Below, one piece after another: positions 50,466-59,046 of a stretch of 64,000 bases of DNA (positions within the stretch are counted from its first letter, which is position 1; each line of letters begins with the position of its first letter). Source of the stretch: Pseudomonadota bacterium (GTDB taxonomy: Bacteria; Pseudomonadota; Gammaproteobacteria; Arenicellales; UBA868); the NCBI GenBank assembly GCA_016845525.1, contig JAERSQ010000156.1:25547-89546 (forward strand). Reading direction: 5' to 3'. Made by a program: the position numbers and the translations under genes. The notes below the pieces were generated by a model. The model searched no databases and had not been told where the DNA came from. It saw only the letters and a list, made by a program, of their open reading frames with translations.

Positions 50466-51380
50466 ATGCCGCGTCCCGTTAAAAGCCCTTTTCATATCCA
50501 CTACCTCGGCAGCTGGATTGCCCTGGGATTGTTGCGTGTTTTGAGTTTCATTCCGATGCCGGCACTTTTCCATCTCGGCACTGCGCTTGGAGACCTGTTG
50601 CGCAGGGTGCTGCCGTCGCGACGGCGTGTTGCTGAGCGTAACCTCTCTCTTTGCTTCCCCGAACTGTCCGAGGGAGAGGTAGTCGCCCTCGCCAAGGAAA
50701 ACATCCGTAACACTGCACGAATGCTGCTCTACACGGGGTTCGTCTGGTGGGCGCCGGAGGAAAAACTCAGAAAACGCGTCATTATCCGCAACGAAGCCGC
50801 ACTGGATCGATTTCAAGCTCAAGGGCGCGGGTTTATTCTTCTTGCGCCCCATTTTCTGGCCCTTGAACTCGGCGGCATATTTATTTCCCTGCGGTCCCCC
50901 GGAGTGAGCGTTTATCAGCGTACCCGGAACTCCGTCTTCGATCGCAGCATGCTGCGCGCACGCCAGCGTTTCGGCGCAACACTGTACGAGCGAAAAGACG
51001 ACCTGCGGCCGATGTTCAAGGCGATACGACAGGGCAAGGGCTGCTACTATCTGCCCGACCAGGATCCGGGCAAACGACGCGCTGCATTCGCGCCATTCTT
51101 TGGTGTTCCTACTGCCACCTGGCCCGTTCTTGGGCGGATAGCGAAACTATGTGCGGTACCTGTGCTTCCGTGTCCGACCTATCTTCTTCCCAATGGAGCA
51201 GGTTTTGAGATTGTGATCGGGGAGCCGCTTGAGCATTTCCCTACCGGCACGCCCGAGGAGGATGCCGCACGGATGAACTCAGCTATTGAGGCTTGCGTTA
51301 AAACAGACCCCAGTCAGTATTTCTGGGTCCACAAGCGCTTTAAGACGCGCCCGCCCGGAGAACCGCGCCTCTACGACTGA
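50466..51380 (+). CDS. LpxL/HtrB-type lipid A acyltransferase
   Basis: Inner-membrane acyltransferase of the late lipid A pathway, 304 residues. It has an N-terminal membrane helix (about 12-32), the catalytic His129-x4-Glu134 in HFLALE, YQRTRN and YYLPDQDPG, and the C-terminal YFWVHKRFKTRPPGE that is diagnostic for LpxL/LpxM. Laurate versus myristate specificity cannot be told. It stands alone, divergent from the transporter and convergent with the channel gene. Confidence 0.92.
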   Translation: MPRPVKSPFHIHYLGSWIALGLLRVLSFIPMPALFHLGTALGDLLRRVLPSRRRVAERNLSLCFPELSEGEVVALAKENIRNTARMLLYTGFVWWAPEEKLRKRVIIRNEAALDRFQAQGRGFILLAPHFLALELGGIFISLRSPGVSVYQRTRNSVFDRSMLRARQRFGATLYERKDDLRPMFKAIRQGKGCYYLPDQDPGKRRAAFAPFFGVPTATWPVLGRIAKLCAVPVLPCPTYLLPNGAGFEIVIGEPLEHFPTGTPEEDAARMNSAIEACVKTDPSQYFWVHKRFKTRPPGEPRLYD

Positions 51381-51438
51381 CTTTCGTTAGCGCCCATCCA
51401 GCTCAGGCCGAACGACAGATCGGCGTCACCAATTGGGG

Positions 51439-52263
51439 CTATTTTTTCATCCTCTCCAGCTTGTCGTTGAGCTCCGCCACCGCTTTACGGAGCGCTCGAA
51501 TCTCGACGGCGACAGACACCGCCTCGTCGCCCCCCGATGATGCTGTTCTTTGCTGGTCATCAGCTGAGCCTGCATGGAGGGTCTGCATCGTTTCGACGAT
51601 CACCCCAATGAAGAGATTCAGCATAGTAAAGGTCGCCACCAGAATGAAGAGCACAAAAAAGATCCAGGCAAATGGAAACGTCTGCATGACCGGGCGGACG
51701 ATGCCCATCGACCAACTCTCCAAGGTCATGATCTGGAACAAGGTAAACATCGAGCGGCCAAGGCTGCCGAACCAGTCCGGGAATTCTCCGCCGTACAAGC
51801 CGGTCGCCACTACGGCAAACACGTAGAAGAGAATCAGAATAAGTATCCCGATCGACGCAATTCCCGGAATGGCGTGTAAAAGCGCCTCGACCACAAACCG
51901 CAGACGCGGCACGACAGAGATAAGGCGTAACACCCGCAGCACGCGCAACACACGCAACACGGCAAATGGTCCGCTCGCTGGAACCAGTGCAATGGCTACG
52001 ACAAAGAAATCAAAAAGATTCCAGTAGCTTCGAAAAAAACCCCGTCCGCTGGCAATCAGCTTCAGCATGATCTCCAGGACAAAAATGGCGAGAATCACCT
52101 GGTCCAGAAGATACAGGCCGTTACCAAAATAGTCCGTGAGAGCGGAAGACGTTTGAATTCCCAAAATCACCCCGTTGATGACAATCAGGGCAATGATGAA
52201 TCCTTGTACGGAGGACCTATCCAGCCAGGCGCTGAGGTCTTCTCTGAAATTGAATCTAGGCAC
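51439..52263 (-). CDS. Bacterial voltage-gated sodium channel (BacNav)
   Basis: Six-helix ion channel subunit of 274 residues forming homotetramers. S4 (about 101-117) has arginines every third residue (104, 107, 110, 113) as a voltage sensor. The pore loop TLESWSM (180-186) is identical to the selectivity filter of NavAb and NavMs, with Glu182 as the key acidic residue. S6 is about 200-228, and a C-terminal coiled coil (248-274) is the tetramerisation tail of this family. Occurrence fits an organism using sodium in a saline habitat. Gene stands apart from its neighbours. Confidence 0.95.
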   Translation of the reverse strand: MPRFNFREDLSAWLDRSSVQGFIIALIVINGVILGIQTSSALTDYFGNGLYLLDQVILAIFVLEIMLKLIASGRGFFRSYWNLFDFFVVAIALVPASGPFAVLRVLRVLRVLRLISVVPRLRFVVEALLHAIPGIASIGILILILFYVFAVVATGLYGGEFPDWFGSLGRSMFTLFQIMTLESWSMGIVRPVMQTFPFAWIFFVLFILVATFTMLNLFIGVIVETMQTLHAGSADDQQRTASSGGDEAVSVAVEIRALRKAVAELNDKLERMKK

Positions 52264-52331
52264 GCGACTCCTCCAGGGGGAACGTGGATTTTATCCGGCG
52301 TGCCTTGTTGCGGTCAGCCTTCTAACTTACG

Positions 52332-52376
52332 CCTCTTGCACCTCTTGCACCTCTTGCACCTCCCGCACCTCCTGGA
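52332..52376. repeat. 9-bp tandem repeat
   Basis: Three perfect copies of CCTCTTGCA (52332-52358), followed by two degenerate copies CCTCCCGCA and CCTCCTGGA. It lies in the 124-base gap between the sodium channel start and the small membrane protein's stop. Its length being a multiple of three suggests a former or alternative coding frame (repeating Glu-Val-Gln on the minus strand), or replication slippage. Confidence 0.8.
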
Positions 52377-52387
52377 TCTCGAACGAA

Positions 52388-52636
52388 CTAAACAGCGAGG
52401 CGTTGCTCATCGGGCTCGCCCTTCCCCATTCGGCTCGACATACCGGCGATCCGCCGTCCCACACAACGAAAAACCAAAAAGGCACTACTTCCGCATGCAA
52501 TGCTGACACATACCCCGAGGGTCATGAACTCCAGACCGGTGAACTCCACCGACTTGATAACGCTACTGAAGCCAAACCCTGCTGCCGAGATCATGGTGAA
52601 ACCGAGCCACGAAAGAAAATCGAAAAAGTCCTGCAT
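52388..52636 (-). CDS. Small two-helix membrane protein, unknown
   Basis: I do not recognise this 82-residue product. Two hydrophobic stretches (about 5-25 and 35-57) and a basic, polar C-terminus suggest an inner-membrane hairpin. The ATG has AGGGG about eight bases upstream. Codon third positions agree with nearby genes. Overlapping open frames on both strands are less convincing. It lies upstream of the channel gene on the same strand, separated by the tandem repeat. Confidence 0.45.
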   Translation of the reverse strand: MQDFFDFLSWLGFTMISAAGFGFSSVIKSVEFTGLEFMTLGVCVSIACGSSAFLVFRCVGRRIAGMSSRMGKGEPDEQRLAV

Positions 52637-52776
52637 GTCACATCCCCTGTTCCAGTAAGTTCGGGAGCAGTTTGAACCGCGCGGGGCTCACAGGATGAGT
52701 CAGGTGAATGTTTCGGTTTTCGACTTTAATTCAATAGCTTAAAAACTATTTGTGAGAAACGTAGCAACTTCTCCAG

Positions 52777-53724
52777 CTACAGGATTGCCTTGAAGTACTC
52801 TACCGTTCTAACGAGACCGTCCGCGAGCGGTATCGTTGGCTCCCAGGACAGTTCCTTTCGTGCAAGATCAATATCCGGCCTGCGCTGCAGCGGATCGTCT
52901 GGCGGCAATGGCTGGAATTCGGTGGCCGAACGCGATCCTGTTTGCCGGATCACTTCATCCGCCAGTTCCCGCATTGAGAATTCTCCGGGGTTTCCAAGAT
53001 TCACGGGGCCCGTGAAGTCATCTCGCGATTCCATCAACCGGATCAGACCCTCAACGAGGTCATCCACATAGCAAAATGACCGTGTCTGGGACCCATCCCC
53101 ATAGACAGTCAGCGGCTCTTCTCGCAGTGCCTGGACAATAAAGTTTGATACGACGCGGCCATCGTCAGGGTGCATTCTGGGACCATAAGTGTTGAATATC
53201 CGTGCCACCTTGATCTCAAGCCGATGCTGTCGCCAGTAATCAAAAAACAAAGTCTCCGCGCAGCGTTTGCCTTCGTCGTAACAGGAGCGCACACCAACCG
53301 GATTCACCTTGCCCCAATAACCCTCAGGCTGCGGGTGGACCTCAGGGTCACCGTAGACCTCACTGGTAGAGGCCTGCAGGATCCTCGCCCCCGTACGCTT
53401 GGCGAGGCCGAGCATATTGATGGCCCCATGCACACTGGTTTTGGTCGTCTGGACGGGGTCGTACTGATAGTGCACCGGAGAGGCCGGGCAGGCGAGGTTG
53501 TAGATCTGATCCACCTCAAGATACAACGGGAACGTCACATCATGACGAATTAACTCAAAGTTGCTCTCGCCAAGCAGATGCGCAATATTCCGTTTGTCTC
53601 CGGTGTAGAAGTTGTCGACACAGACCACGTCATCCCCTGCCGACACAAGACGATCGCAAAGATGCGATCCGACAAAACCTGCACCCCCGGTGACGAGAAT
53701 TCGTTTTCGGGCCGCCTTATTCAT
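52777..53724 (-). CDS. UDP-glucuronate decarboxylase-like SDR
   Basis: Extended short-chain dehydrogenase of 315 residues that resembles UDP-xylose synthases. It has the NAD motif GGAGFVGSH near the N-terminus, [31 protein letters not shown], catalytic YxxxK (Tyr149, Lys153 in SCYDEGKR), and [23 protein letters not shown], all typical of UXS. It would turn UDP-glucuronate into UDP-xylose for surface polysaccharide. ATG 53724 is used; the longer frame runs through tRNA-Thr. No sugar transferase cluster is nearby, so its use is unclear. Confidence 0.9.
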   Translation of the reverse strand: MNKAARKRILVTGGAGFVGSHLCDRLVSAGDDVVCVDNFYTGDKRNIAHLLGESNFELIRHDVTFPLYLEVDQIYNLACPASPVHYQYDPVQTTKTSVHGAINMLGLAKRTGARILQASTSEVYGDPEVHPQPEGYWGKVNPVGVRSCYDEGKRCAETLFFDYWRQHRLEIKVARIFNTYGPRMHPDDGRVVSNFIVQALREEPLTVYGDGSQTRSFCYVDDLVEGLIRLMESRDDFTGPVNLGNPGEFSMRELADEVIRQTGSRSATEFQPLPPDDPLQRRPDIDLARKELSWEPTIPLADGLVRTVEYFKAIL

Positions 53725-53777
53725 CTTAATATGTGCACCTTGATATACGCTTTTACGGGTGGCCCGCGAGGAAATAG

Positions 53778-53853
53778 TGGTGCCGGAGATAGGATTCGAA
53801 CCTACGACCTTCGCATTACGAATGCGCTGCTCTACCAACTGAGCTACACCGGC
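53778..53853 (-). tRNA. tRNA-Thr(CGT)
   Basis: A 76-base tRNA with encoded CCA. Anticodon loop TTCGTAA gives anticodon CGT for ACG codons; D and T arms (TTCGAAT) are normal and the body matches E. coli tRNA-Thr(CGT) closely. The acceptor stem GCCGGTG/CTCCGGC contains a U6:U67 mismatch. It is transcribed toward the UXS-like gene. Confidence 0.95.
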
Positions 53854-53874
53854 AACGGAGCCGTTGGCGCGTGA

Positions 53875-53880
53875 ATTATA
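53875..53880 (-). promoter_or_regulatory. Likely -10 box of tRNA-Thr
   Basis: A perfect TATAAT lies on the minus strand 22 bases upstream of the tRNA 5' end. The -35 region at 16-18 bases spacing is poor, so activity is not certain. Confidence 0.35.
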
Positions 53881-53947
53881 CGAAGATTTTCGGGAGGCCG
53901 AGCATTCCGATGACAAGCCGCCCTGTCAGAGCCGGAAGAGCCGACAG

Positions 53948-54451
53948 CTAAACCTTCCCGCAGGCGTTTGCGAGCCAGGCGGCCGCATAGTCGCCATAAC
54001 TCGCCTCCACGAACAACTCATAGTGCGTGCCCGCCTCAACTACCTGAAGTGTGGCGCCGCACCTTGCGAATCCTCCGCGCGTACACTGACCGCTTCCAAG
54101 ACGGCGAAGATCAAGACTGAACCCCTGGCGCAACGCGGCAACGGCGTCGCGGCCCATGACGGAAAAACCGTGAAAGTGGTCTGTCACAATCGTGACCGCC
54201 GCGTGCTCGCCAGCCACGGCCTGGGAAAGCTTGCTGAAAACGGCATCCTCATTATGAGATGACGTCCTGACCCACCAGTGGTCTGGAGCCAGGCTAAGTA
54301 CAGTCACCGCTCTGTCGATCTTTGCGGTGTGAGCCGATTTTGGAAACGCGACATCCAGTGCGCTCTCGTATCTAGCCGCGACCTCAGAACTGCCCCGCAG
54401 ATTGATCAGCGCAAAATCATCCAGGGAAGCGATGTTCACCTGATAGCTCAT
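53948..54451 (-). CDS. soxG: Sarcosine oxidase gamma subunit
   Basis: Smallest regular subunit next to alpha in heterotetrameric sarcosine oxidase. The 167-residue protein starts MSYQVNIASLDDFALINLRG and has the family features WWVRTSS, FHGFSVMG (usual: S-H-x-x-x-x-x-x-G-x-A) and HYELFVEASYGDYAAAWL. Its start overlaps the soxA stop by 4 bases. It is last in the soxBDAG operon; tRNA-Thr lies downstream. Confidence 0.9.
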   Translation of the reverse strand: MSYQVNIASLDDFALINLRGSSEVAARYESALDVAFPKSAHTAKIDRAVTVLSLAPDHWWVRTSSHNEDAVFSKLSQAVAGEHAAVTIVTDHFHGFSVMGRDAVAALRQGFSLDLRRLGSGQCTRGGFARCGATLQVVEAGTHYELFVEASYGDYAAAWLANACGKV

Positions 54452-57381
54452 GAGCGCATCCTCTCGCCCTTGGGATCGTAGAACACCGGCGCGGTGACCG
54501 TCGCCTCACAACTAGCCTCGAGCCCAGAAATAAGTACCTTGTCGCCATGCCGATTTTGACCATCCTTTAACAGCGCTAATGCAATCGTTCTTCCGAGAAT
54601 GGGGCTGAAACAGGCCGCCGTAACATGGCCTTGAAATCCGGAGCGCGACACTTCCTGTTGTGCAGGGAGCAATGCCGACCCGTCCGCCACCACAGCGCGC
54701 TCGTCATCCGGAAGCAGTCCCACCACATGCTGGCGTTCACCACCGACCTTGATGTCGCGTAGCAGGCTGCGTTTGCCAATGAAGTCTGGCTTGTCCATAT
54801 CCACGATCCACGCCATTCCCGCATCGAATGGATTCGTAATGTTGTCCCCTTCGTGACCCGGGGAAATGAACCCTTTCTCGATTCGAAGCACCCCGCTTGT
54901 TTCCGAACCCACGGGGGTTATGCCGAACTCCTCACCGGCCTTTATCAGCGTTGTCCAGACGTGCAGGGCGTGCCGTCTTGCCACATTGATCTCAAAACTG
55001 AGCTCGCCCGTGTAGCTCACCCGAGCAAGGCGCGCAGGGACGCCTTCAAGCGTTCCATCTCGGAAATCCAGAAACCGAAAGCTGCCGTCGAGCCGGATAT
55101 CAGTTTCGACCTTTCCCAGCACCTCTCGGGCGAAAGGGCCGCAGACGCACATCGTTGCCCACGCCGCAGAAACATTGACAAGATAGACCTTAAGGTCGGT
55201 CCATTCGGTCTGAAGCAACCGATCTATATGGGCGTACACGGCCCCCGCCGCACCGGTTCCGCAAGACATCAGATACCGGGATTCGCCCACACGAAAAGTA
55301 ACGCCGTCATCAAATAGCCGGCCGTCTTCCCGCAGCATCAGACCAAATCGACCGCGTCCGACAGGGAGATTGTCAAAACGATTGGTATATAGCCGATTCA
55401 GAAGTTCCGCTGTATCCGGTCCCTGCAACTCGAACGTCCCCAGTGGCGTGCCATCGTAAATCCCACAGGAGGTTCGAACCGCTGTCGCTTCCCGAGCGAC
55501 GGCGTCCTCCATTGATTCGCCCGCCCGCGGGAAAAAGAACGGCCTTCGAAAGTTGGCGCCCGCCTCATCCATGGCAGCCCCCCTTGCGATATTCCATGGC
55601 GTGATCGGGGTGGTTCTCGATGGAATGATCAACGATCCCCGCTCGTTCCCGCCGATGACGCCGAAACTGATCGGGGCAAATGGTGGTCGGAATGTAGTCG
55701 TACCAATTGCGCCCTGTTCCTGACCTAACTCCTGAGATACAAGGCCTATCACGTTGGGATTACCGATCCTGCCTTGGTCCACCGCCATGCCCGCTGTCGT
55801 ATAGCGCTTCACATGTTCGATTGACTGAAAATTCTCCCGTACGGCGAGCGCGATATCCGCTGTCGTCACGTCATTCTGAAAGTCAACGAACGCTTTGCCC
55901 TTGAGGTCTTTCTCCGGCCAGATCACATCAATGCTGTAAGGCGTCTCACTCTCTGTTGACGGTACCGCCGGCGGGCTTGGCCCGCTATCCGCTACATCGG
56001 CAACCAATGAGTACGCCACATCCGATGCCTCTTTCAATCCCTTCCTCAGCGAAAAGACCCCGTCGGCACCGCCAACGGTGCACGCCCCCTGCGCACGTTC
56101 GCCCGGAACAAAGGCAGCAGAGTCGATGTCGAACCGTGATTTCCCGCCGGCGTGAGAGTAAAGATGTATTAGCGGATTCCAACCTCCGGAGTGGCAGACT
56201 AGATCACAGGCGATTGCCTTTGATCCTGATCCGTTTTTATACGTTACGCCCCTCACTTTCGAGCGTCCGTGGACCTTCATGATGCTGGCATTTACTACCA
56301 CCGGCACCGACGCCTCCCTGGCAAGATCGAGTTCTGTCTTGCCCGGGTCTTTGCGAAGATCGACAACGCTCTCAATCTGGATGCCGGCGGCCTTGAATAA
56401 CTCCAGGTGCGAGTAAGCCGTCGAGTTATTGGTGTAAATCACGGCTCTTTTGCCCGGAACCGCCGCAAACCGTCCAATATATCGGGCTGCAGCGTCAGCC
56501 AGCATGACCCCCGGCCGATCATTTCCTGGGAAGATCAGAGGCCGCTCTACTGCGCCGGTCGCGATGACCACTTTCTTCGCTCGGATATGCCACAAACGCT
56601 CGCGCAACCACCACTGGGCCGGCTCGTGCTCGACAGCAATGACCATATTGTGGTCGTAGTAGCCTGTTGCAGTTGTATTTTGTAGCCAGGTCACGTTTTT
56701 GCGCGTCTGCAGTTCCGCAACTGCCTGCTCTACCCACTCTGCCCCGGGCTTACCATCAATAAGACGAGTGTGATACAGCAGATGGCCGCCAGCCGACCCC
56801 TGCATATCCAGAACCATGAGTTCGTGTCCGGAGTTCGCCAGAATCTTTGCAGCCTGCAGCCCAACGGGTCCCGCACCGACAACCAGCACGTCTGTATGGT
56901 GGTTGACACGTTCGTAGCGGCCCAAGTCTCGCTCTTTCGGGGATCGACCCAGCCCAGCCGCCTTCCGAATAAATCGGCTGTAGAAGTCCCAGGGCCTCGC
57001 CATAAACGTTTTGTAATAGAAGCCGGCCGGGAGCAGTGGCGCCAGAAAACTGTTTACAGCGCGCAGGTCAAATCTTGCGTTCGGCCAGCAGTTGACGCTC
57101 CTCGCCTCAAGACCTTCTTTTAGTGGAATCTCCGTCGCCCGCAGATTGGGCTGATCCCCGTCGCTCAATAACTGCACAAGTGCGTTGGGCTCTTCCGGAC
57201 CACACGTCAGCACGCCGCGAGGCCGGTGATACTTGAAACTCCGTCCGACCAGCGTGACGTCATTGGCGACCAAGGCCGATGCGAGTGTATCTCCCTCGTA
57301 GCCACAGTATCGCTTCCCATTAAAGGTAAAACTTAACGGGCGCTGCCGGTTAATTACCCCCCCATTGGCCAAGCGCGTCAT
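54448..57381 (-). CDS. soxA: Sarcosine oxidase alpha subunit
   Basis: 977-residue subunit binding NAD+ and folate. N-terminal ferredoxin-like region (about 1-90; FNGKRYCGYEGDTLASAL), FAD/NAD-binding domain (from about 165; VLVVGAGPVGLQAAKIL), a central linker, and C-terminal GcvT-type folate domain (about 600-960; TSGVLRIEKGFISPGHEGD). With SoxB it oxidises sarcosine to glycine, giving 5,10-methylene-THF and H2O2. 4-base overlaps with soxD upstream and soxG downstream show a single translational unit. Confidence 0.96.
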   Translation of the reverse strand: MTRLANGGVINRQRPLSFTFNGKRYCGYEGDTLASALVANDVTLVGRSFKYHRPRGVLTCGPEEPNALVQLLSDGDQPNLRATEIPLKEGLEARSVNCWPNARFDLRAVNSFLAPLLPAGFYYKTFMARPWDFYSRFIRKAAGLGRSPKERDLGRYERVNHHTDVLVVGAGPVGLQAAKILANSGHELMVLDMQGSAGGHLLYHTRLIDGKPGAEWVEQAVAELQTRKNVTWLQNTTATGYYDHNMVIAVEHEPAQWWLRERLWHIRAKKVVIATGAVERPLIFPGNDRPGVMLADAAARYIGRFAAVPGKRAVIYTNNSTAYSHLELFKAAGIQIESVVDLRKDPGKTELDLAREASVPVVVNASIMKVHGRSKVRGVTYKNGSGSKAIACDLVCHSGGWNPLIHLYSHAGGKSRFDIDSAAFVPGERAQGACTVGGADGVFSLRKGLKEASDVAYSLVADVADSGPSPPAVPSTESETPYSIDVIWPEKDLKGKAFVDFQNDVTTADIALAVRENFQSIEHVKRYTTAGMAVDQGRIGNPNVIGLVSQELGQEQGAIGTTTFRPPFAPISFGVIGGNERGSLIIPSRTTPITPWNIARGAAMDEAGANFRRPFFFPRAGESMEDAVAREATAVRTSCGIYDGTPLGTFELQGPDTAELLNRLYTNRFDNLPVGRGRFGLMLREDGRLFDDGVTFRVGESRYLMSCGTGAAGAVYAHIDRLLQTEWTDLKVYLVNVSAAWATMCVCGPFAREVLGKVETDIRLDGSFRFLDFRDGTLEGVPARLARVSYTGELSFEINVARRHALHVWTTLIKAGEEFGITPVGSETSGVLRIEKGFISPGHEGDNITNPFDAGMAWIVDMDKPDFIGKRSLLRDIKVGGERQHVVGLLPDDERAVVADGSALLPAQQEVSRSGFQGHVTAACFSPILGRTIALALLKDGQNRHGDKVLISGLEASCEATVTAPVFYDPKGERMRS

Positions 57382-57638
57382 TTGGGGGAAACCTCAACAG
57401 GTTTGATTTCATGTGTCACCGTATCCCGATCAATCTGGAACCACAGCGTGCATCCATTGACGTGCCACCACCACTCCCGTACTAGCCCTTTGGGGTTTGC
57501 GCTGTTATAGAGATAATCGGTCCAGGCGGCTTCCGTCTCAGCCTCAGGATCAATCGGCCTTTTGCGGTCTGCCTCTCCGGCGCAGACAAATTCGCTTTCA
57601 TTCCGTCGTCCACACCACGGGCAGGGAATCTCTAGCAC
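57378..57638 (-). CDS. soxD: Sarcosine oxidase delta subunit
   Basis: Zinc-binding small subunit. A GTG start at 57638 gives 86 residues beginning VLEIPCPWCGRRNESEF, which fits the family N-terminus (IPCPWCG) with the CxxC zinc ligands. It ends in the typical REWWWHVNGCTLWFQIDRDTVTHEI. The open frame extends 114 bases into soxB but that part shows no similarity; GATGAG upstream of the GTG could be the ribosome site. It ends overlapping soxA. Confidence 0.92.
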   Translation of the reverse strand: MLEIPCPWCGRRNESEFVCAGEADRKRPIDPEAETEAAWTDYLYNSANPKGLVREWWWHVNGCTLWFQIDRDTVTHEIKPVEVSPK

Positions 57639-57651
57639 TGGACAATTCTCA

Positions 57652-58899
57652 TCATCGGTTTGCGGACACGCCGCCTTCCTGAACCAGACGACCGGATGAA
57701 AAGCGCTCCAGGCCCAGTTTTTCCGCAAGAGGATGCGGCGAGTCGTTCGCAATCAGGTGGGCAAATGTTTTCGCCGCCGCAGGCGTCGTCTTGAACCCCC
57801 CCGACCCTGCCACGTCAATATAGAAACCGCGGGTGTTTGTCTTCGAGATAATAGGGCTGCCGTCATAGGGGATGTCCAGCATGCCAGCCCAATGACGCAA
57901 CAACTTCAACCGGCCAAAACTGGGGAAAACTTCCAGCATCGACGTCGTGGCATCCTCAATAATCGGAAAGGTTCCTCGTTGAGCATAGGACGGATAGGGA
58001 TCACATCCCTGCCCGACCACAATTTCTCCTTTGTCCGACTGCATCAGGTAGGTGCCGTAGTAACTTCTGATCACGACAATCTCATTGAGGACAGGCTTCA
58101 CCGGTTCCGATACCCAGGCCTGCAAAGGCTGGGTTGTGATCGGGAGGCGTTGGCCTACCATCGATGCGACGACACTGCCGTGCCCGGCGACGGCCATGCC
58201 AATTTTCTTGGCTTTGATTACCCCCCGGGTTGTTTCTACTGCGGTAACCGCGCCGCCGTCCTGGCGTATCCCGGTCACTTCACAGTTCTGAATGATATCG
58301 ACGCCACGCGCATCAGCGGCACGGGCGAATCCCCAGGCTACGGCGTCATGCCGCACCATTGACGCTCTTGGCTGATACACCCCGCCGCGTACGGGAAGAC
58401 GCATATCCGGCGAGGGATCAAAAATCGGGATTTTCTGCTTCACTTGATCGAGTGTCAGCATCCGGTACTCTGCTCCGTAGATATGCATCGTGTTAGCCAT
58501 CTGGAGCGCAACCCGATTGGCAGCCGAACTTTGAATGAAGGTGATCATTCCCCGCTGGCTGACCATCAGGTTGTAGTTCAAATCCCGGCTCAACTGGTGA
58601 TAAAGATCGAGCGACATTTCATGAAACGGGACGCTGTCTTCCCTCAGGAAATTTGAGCGGACGGTCATGGTGTTCCGGCCCGTGTTGCCGCCCCCCAACC
58701 AGCCTTTTTCCACCACCGCGACGTTAGTTATGCCGTGTTCTTTCGCCAGAAAATAGGCTGCCCCGAGACCATGACCCCCACCTCCGATAATCACGACATC
58801 GTATTCGTGCTTGGGATCGGGGCTTCGCCACATCTTTTCCCAATGTCGGTGCCCCGTCAGGGCGTTTCTTGCGATAGAGAAAATTGAATAACGTTTCAC
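57652..58899 (-). CDS. soxB: Sarcosine oxidase beta subunit
   Basis: Catalytic flavin subunit. A GTG start at 58899 (KRYSIFSIARNALTGHRHW) gives 415 residues, normal length; an AAGAG site is just upstream and the longer frame is noncoding. DAO fold with VVIIGGGGHGLGAAYFLAKEHG (35-56), EKGWLGGGNTGRNT, and RHDAVAWGFARAAD, in which His184 matches the histidine carrying covalent FMN. First gene of soxBDAG; divergent from the unknown paralog pair across 147 bases. Confidence 0.95.
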   Translation of the reverse strand: MKRYSIFSIARNALTGHRHWEKMWRSPDPKHEYDVVIIGGGGHGLGAAYFLAKEHGITNVAVVEKGWLGGGNTGRNTMTVRSNFLREDSVPFHEMSLDLYHQLSRDLNYNLMVSQRGMITFIQSSAANRVALQMANTMHIYGAEYRMLTLDQVKQKIPIFDPSPDMRLPVRGGVYQPRASMVRHDAVAWGFARAADARGVDIIQNCEVTGIRQDGGAVTAVETTRGVIKAKKIGMAVAGHGSVVASMVGQRLPITTQPLQAWVSEPVKPVLNEIVVIRSYYGTYLMQSDKGEIVVGQGCDPYPSYAQRGTFPIIEDATTSMLEVFPSFGRLKLLRHWAGMLDIPYDGSPIISKTNTRGFYIDVAGSGGFKTTPAAAKTFAHLIANDSPHPLAEKLGLERFSSGRLVQEGGVSANR

Positions 58900-59046
58900 G
58901 ATGTCTCTTGGTGGCGATTGTCGGCATCCAGGAGTCTGGTGCTCGACGCATGCGGGACTACAATATCGGGCCGGGACGGCATATAATTTTTTAAGAGATT
59001 TTGGACAGGCTTTATTCCAGGACATTATAGATGATGGAAGCCCGAC

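Noticed and set aside
51388..51446. Hairpin plus T-run between the acyltransferase and channel genes
   Set aside because: The stem is imperfect with a long loop, and the T-run is the Lys-Lys end of the channel gene read in reverse.
52175..52675. 166-codon plus-strand frame covering the tandem repeat
   Set aside because: Low-complexity Cys/Ser/Thr stretch from the repeat; the minus-strand 82-residue frame has a better start site and hydrophobic pattern.
53725..53916. N-terminal extension of the UXS-like gene
   Set aside because: The extension is translated tRNA-Thr sequence; the NAD-binding start is at ATG 53724.
57733..58362. 209-codon plus-strand frame
   Set aside because: Antisense to soxB, whose motifs are clear.
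59001..59031. TTGGAC plus ATTATA as promoter of the paralog operon
   Set aside because: The implied transcript start would fall on or after the ribosome site of the gene at 59047.
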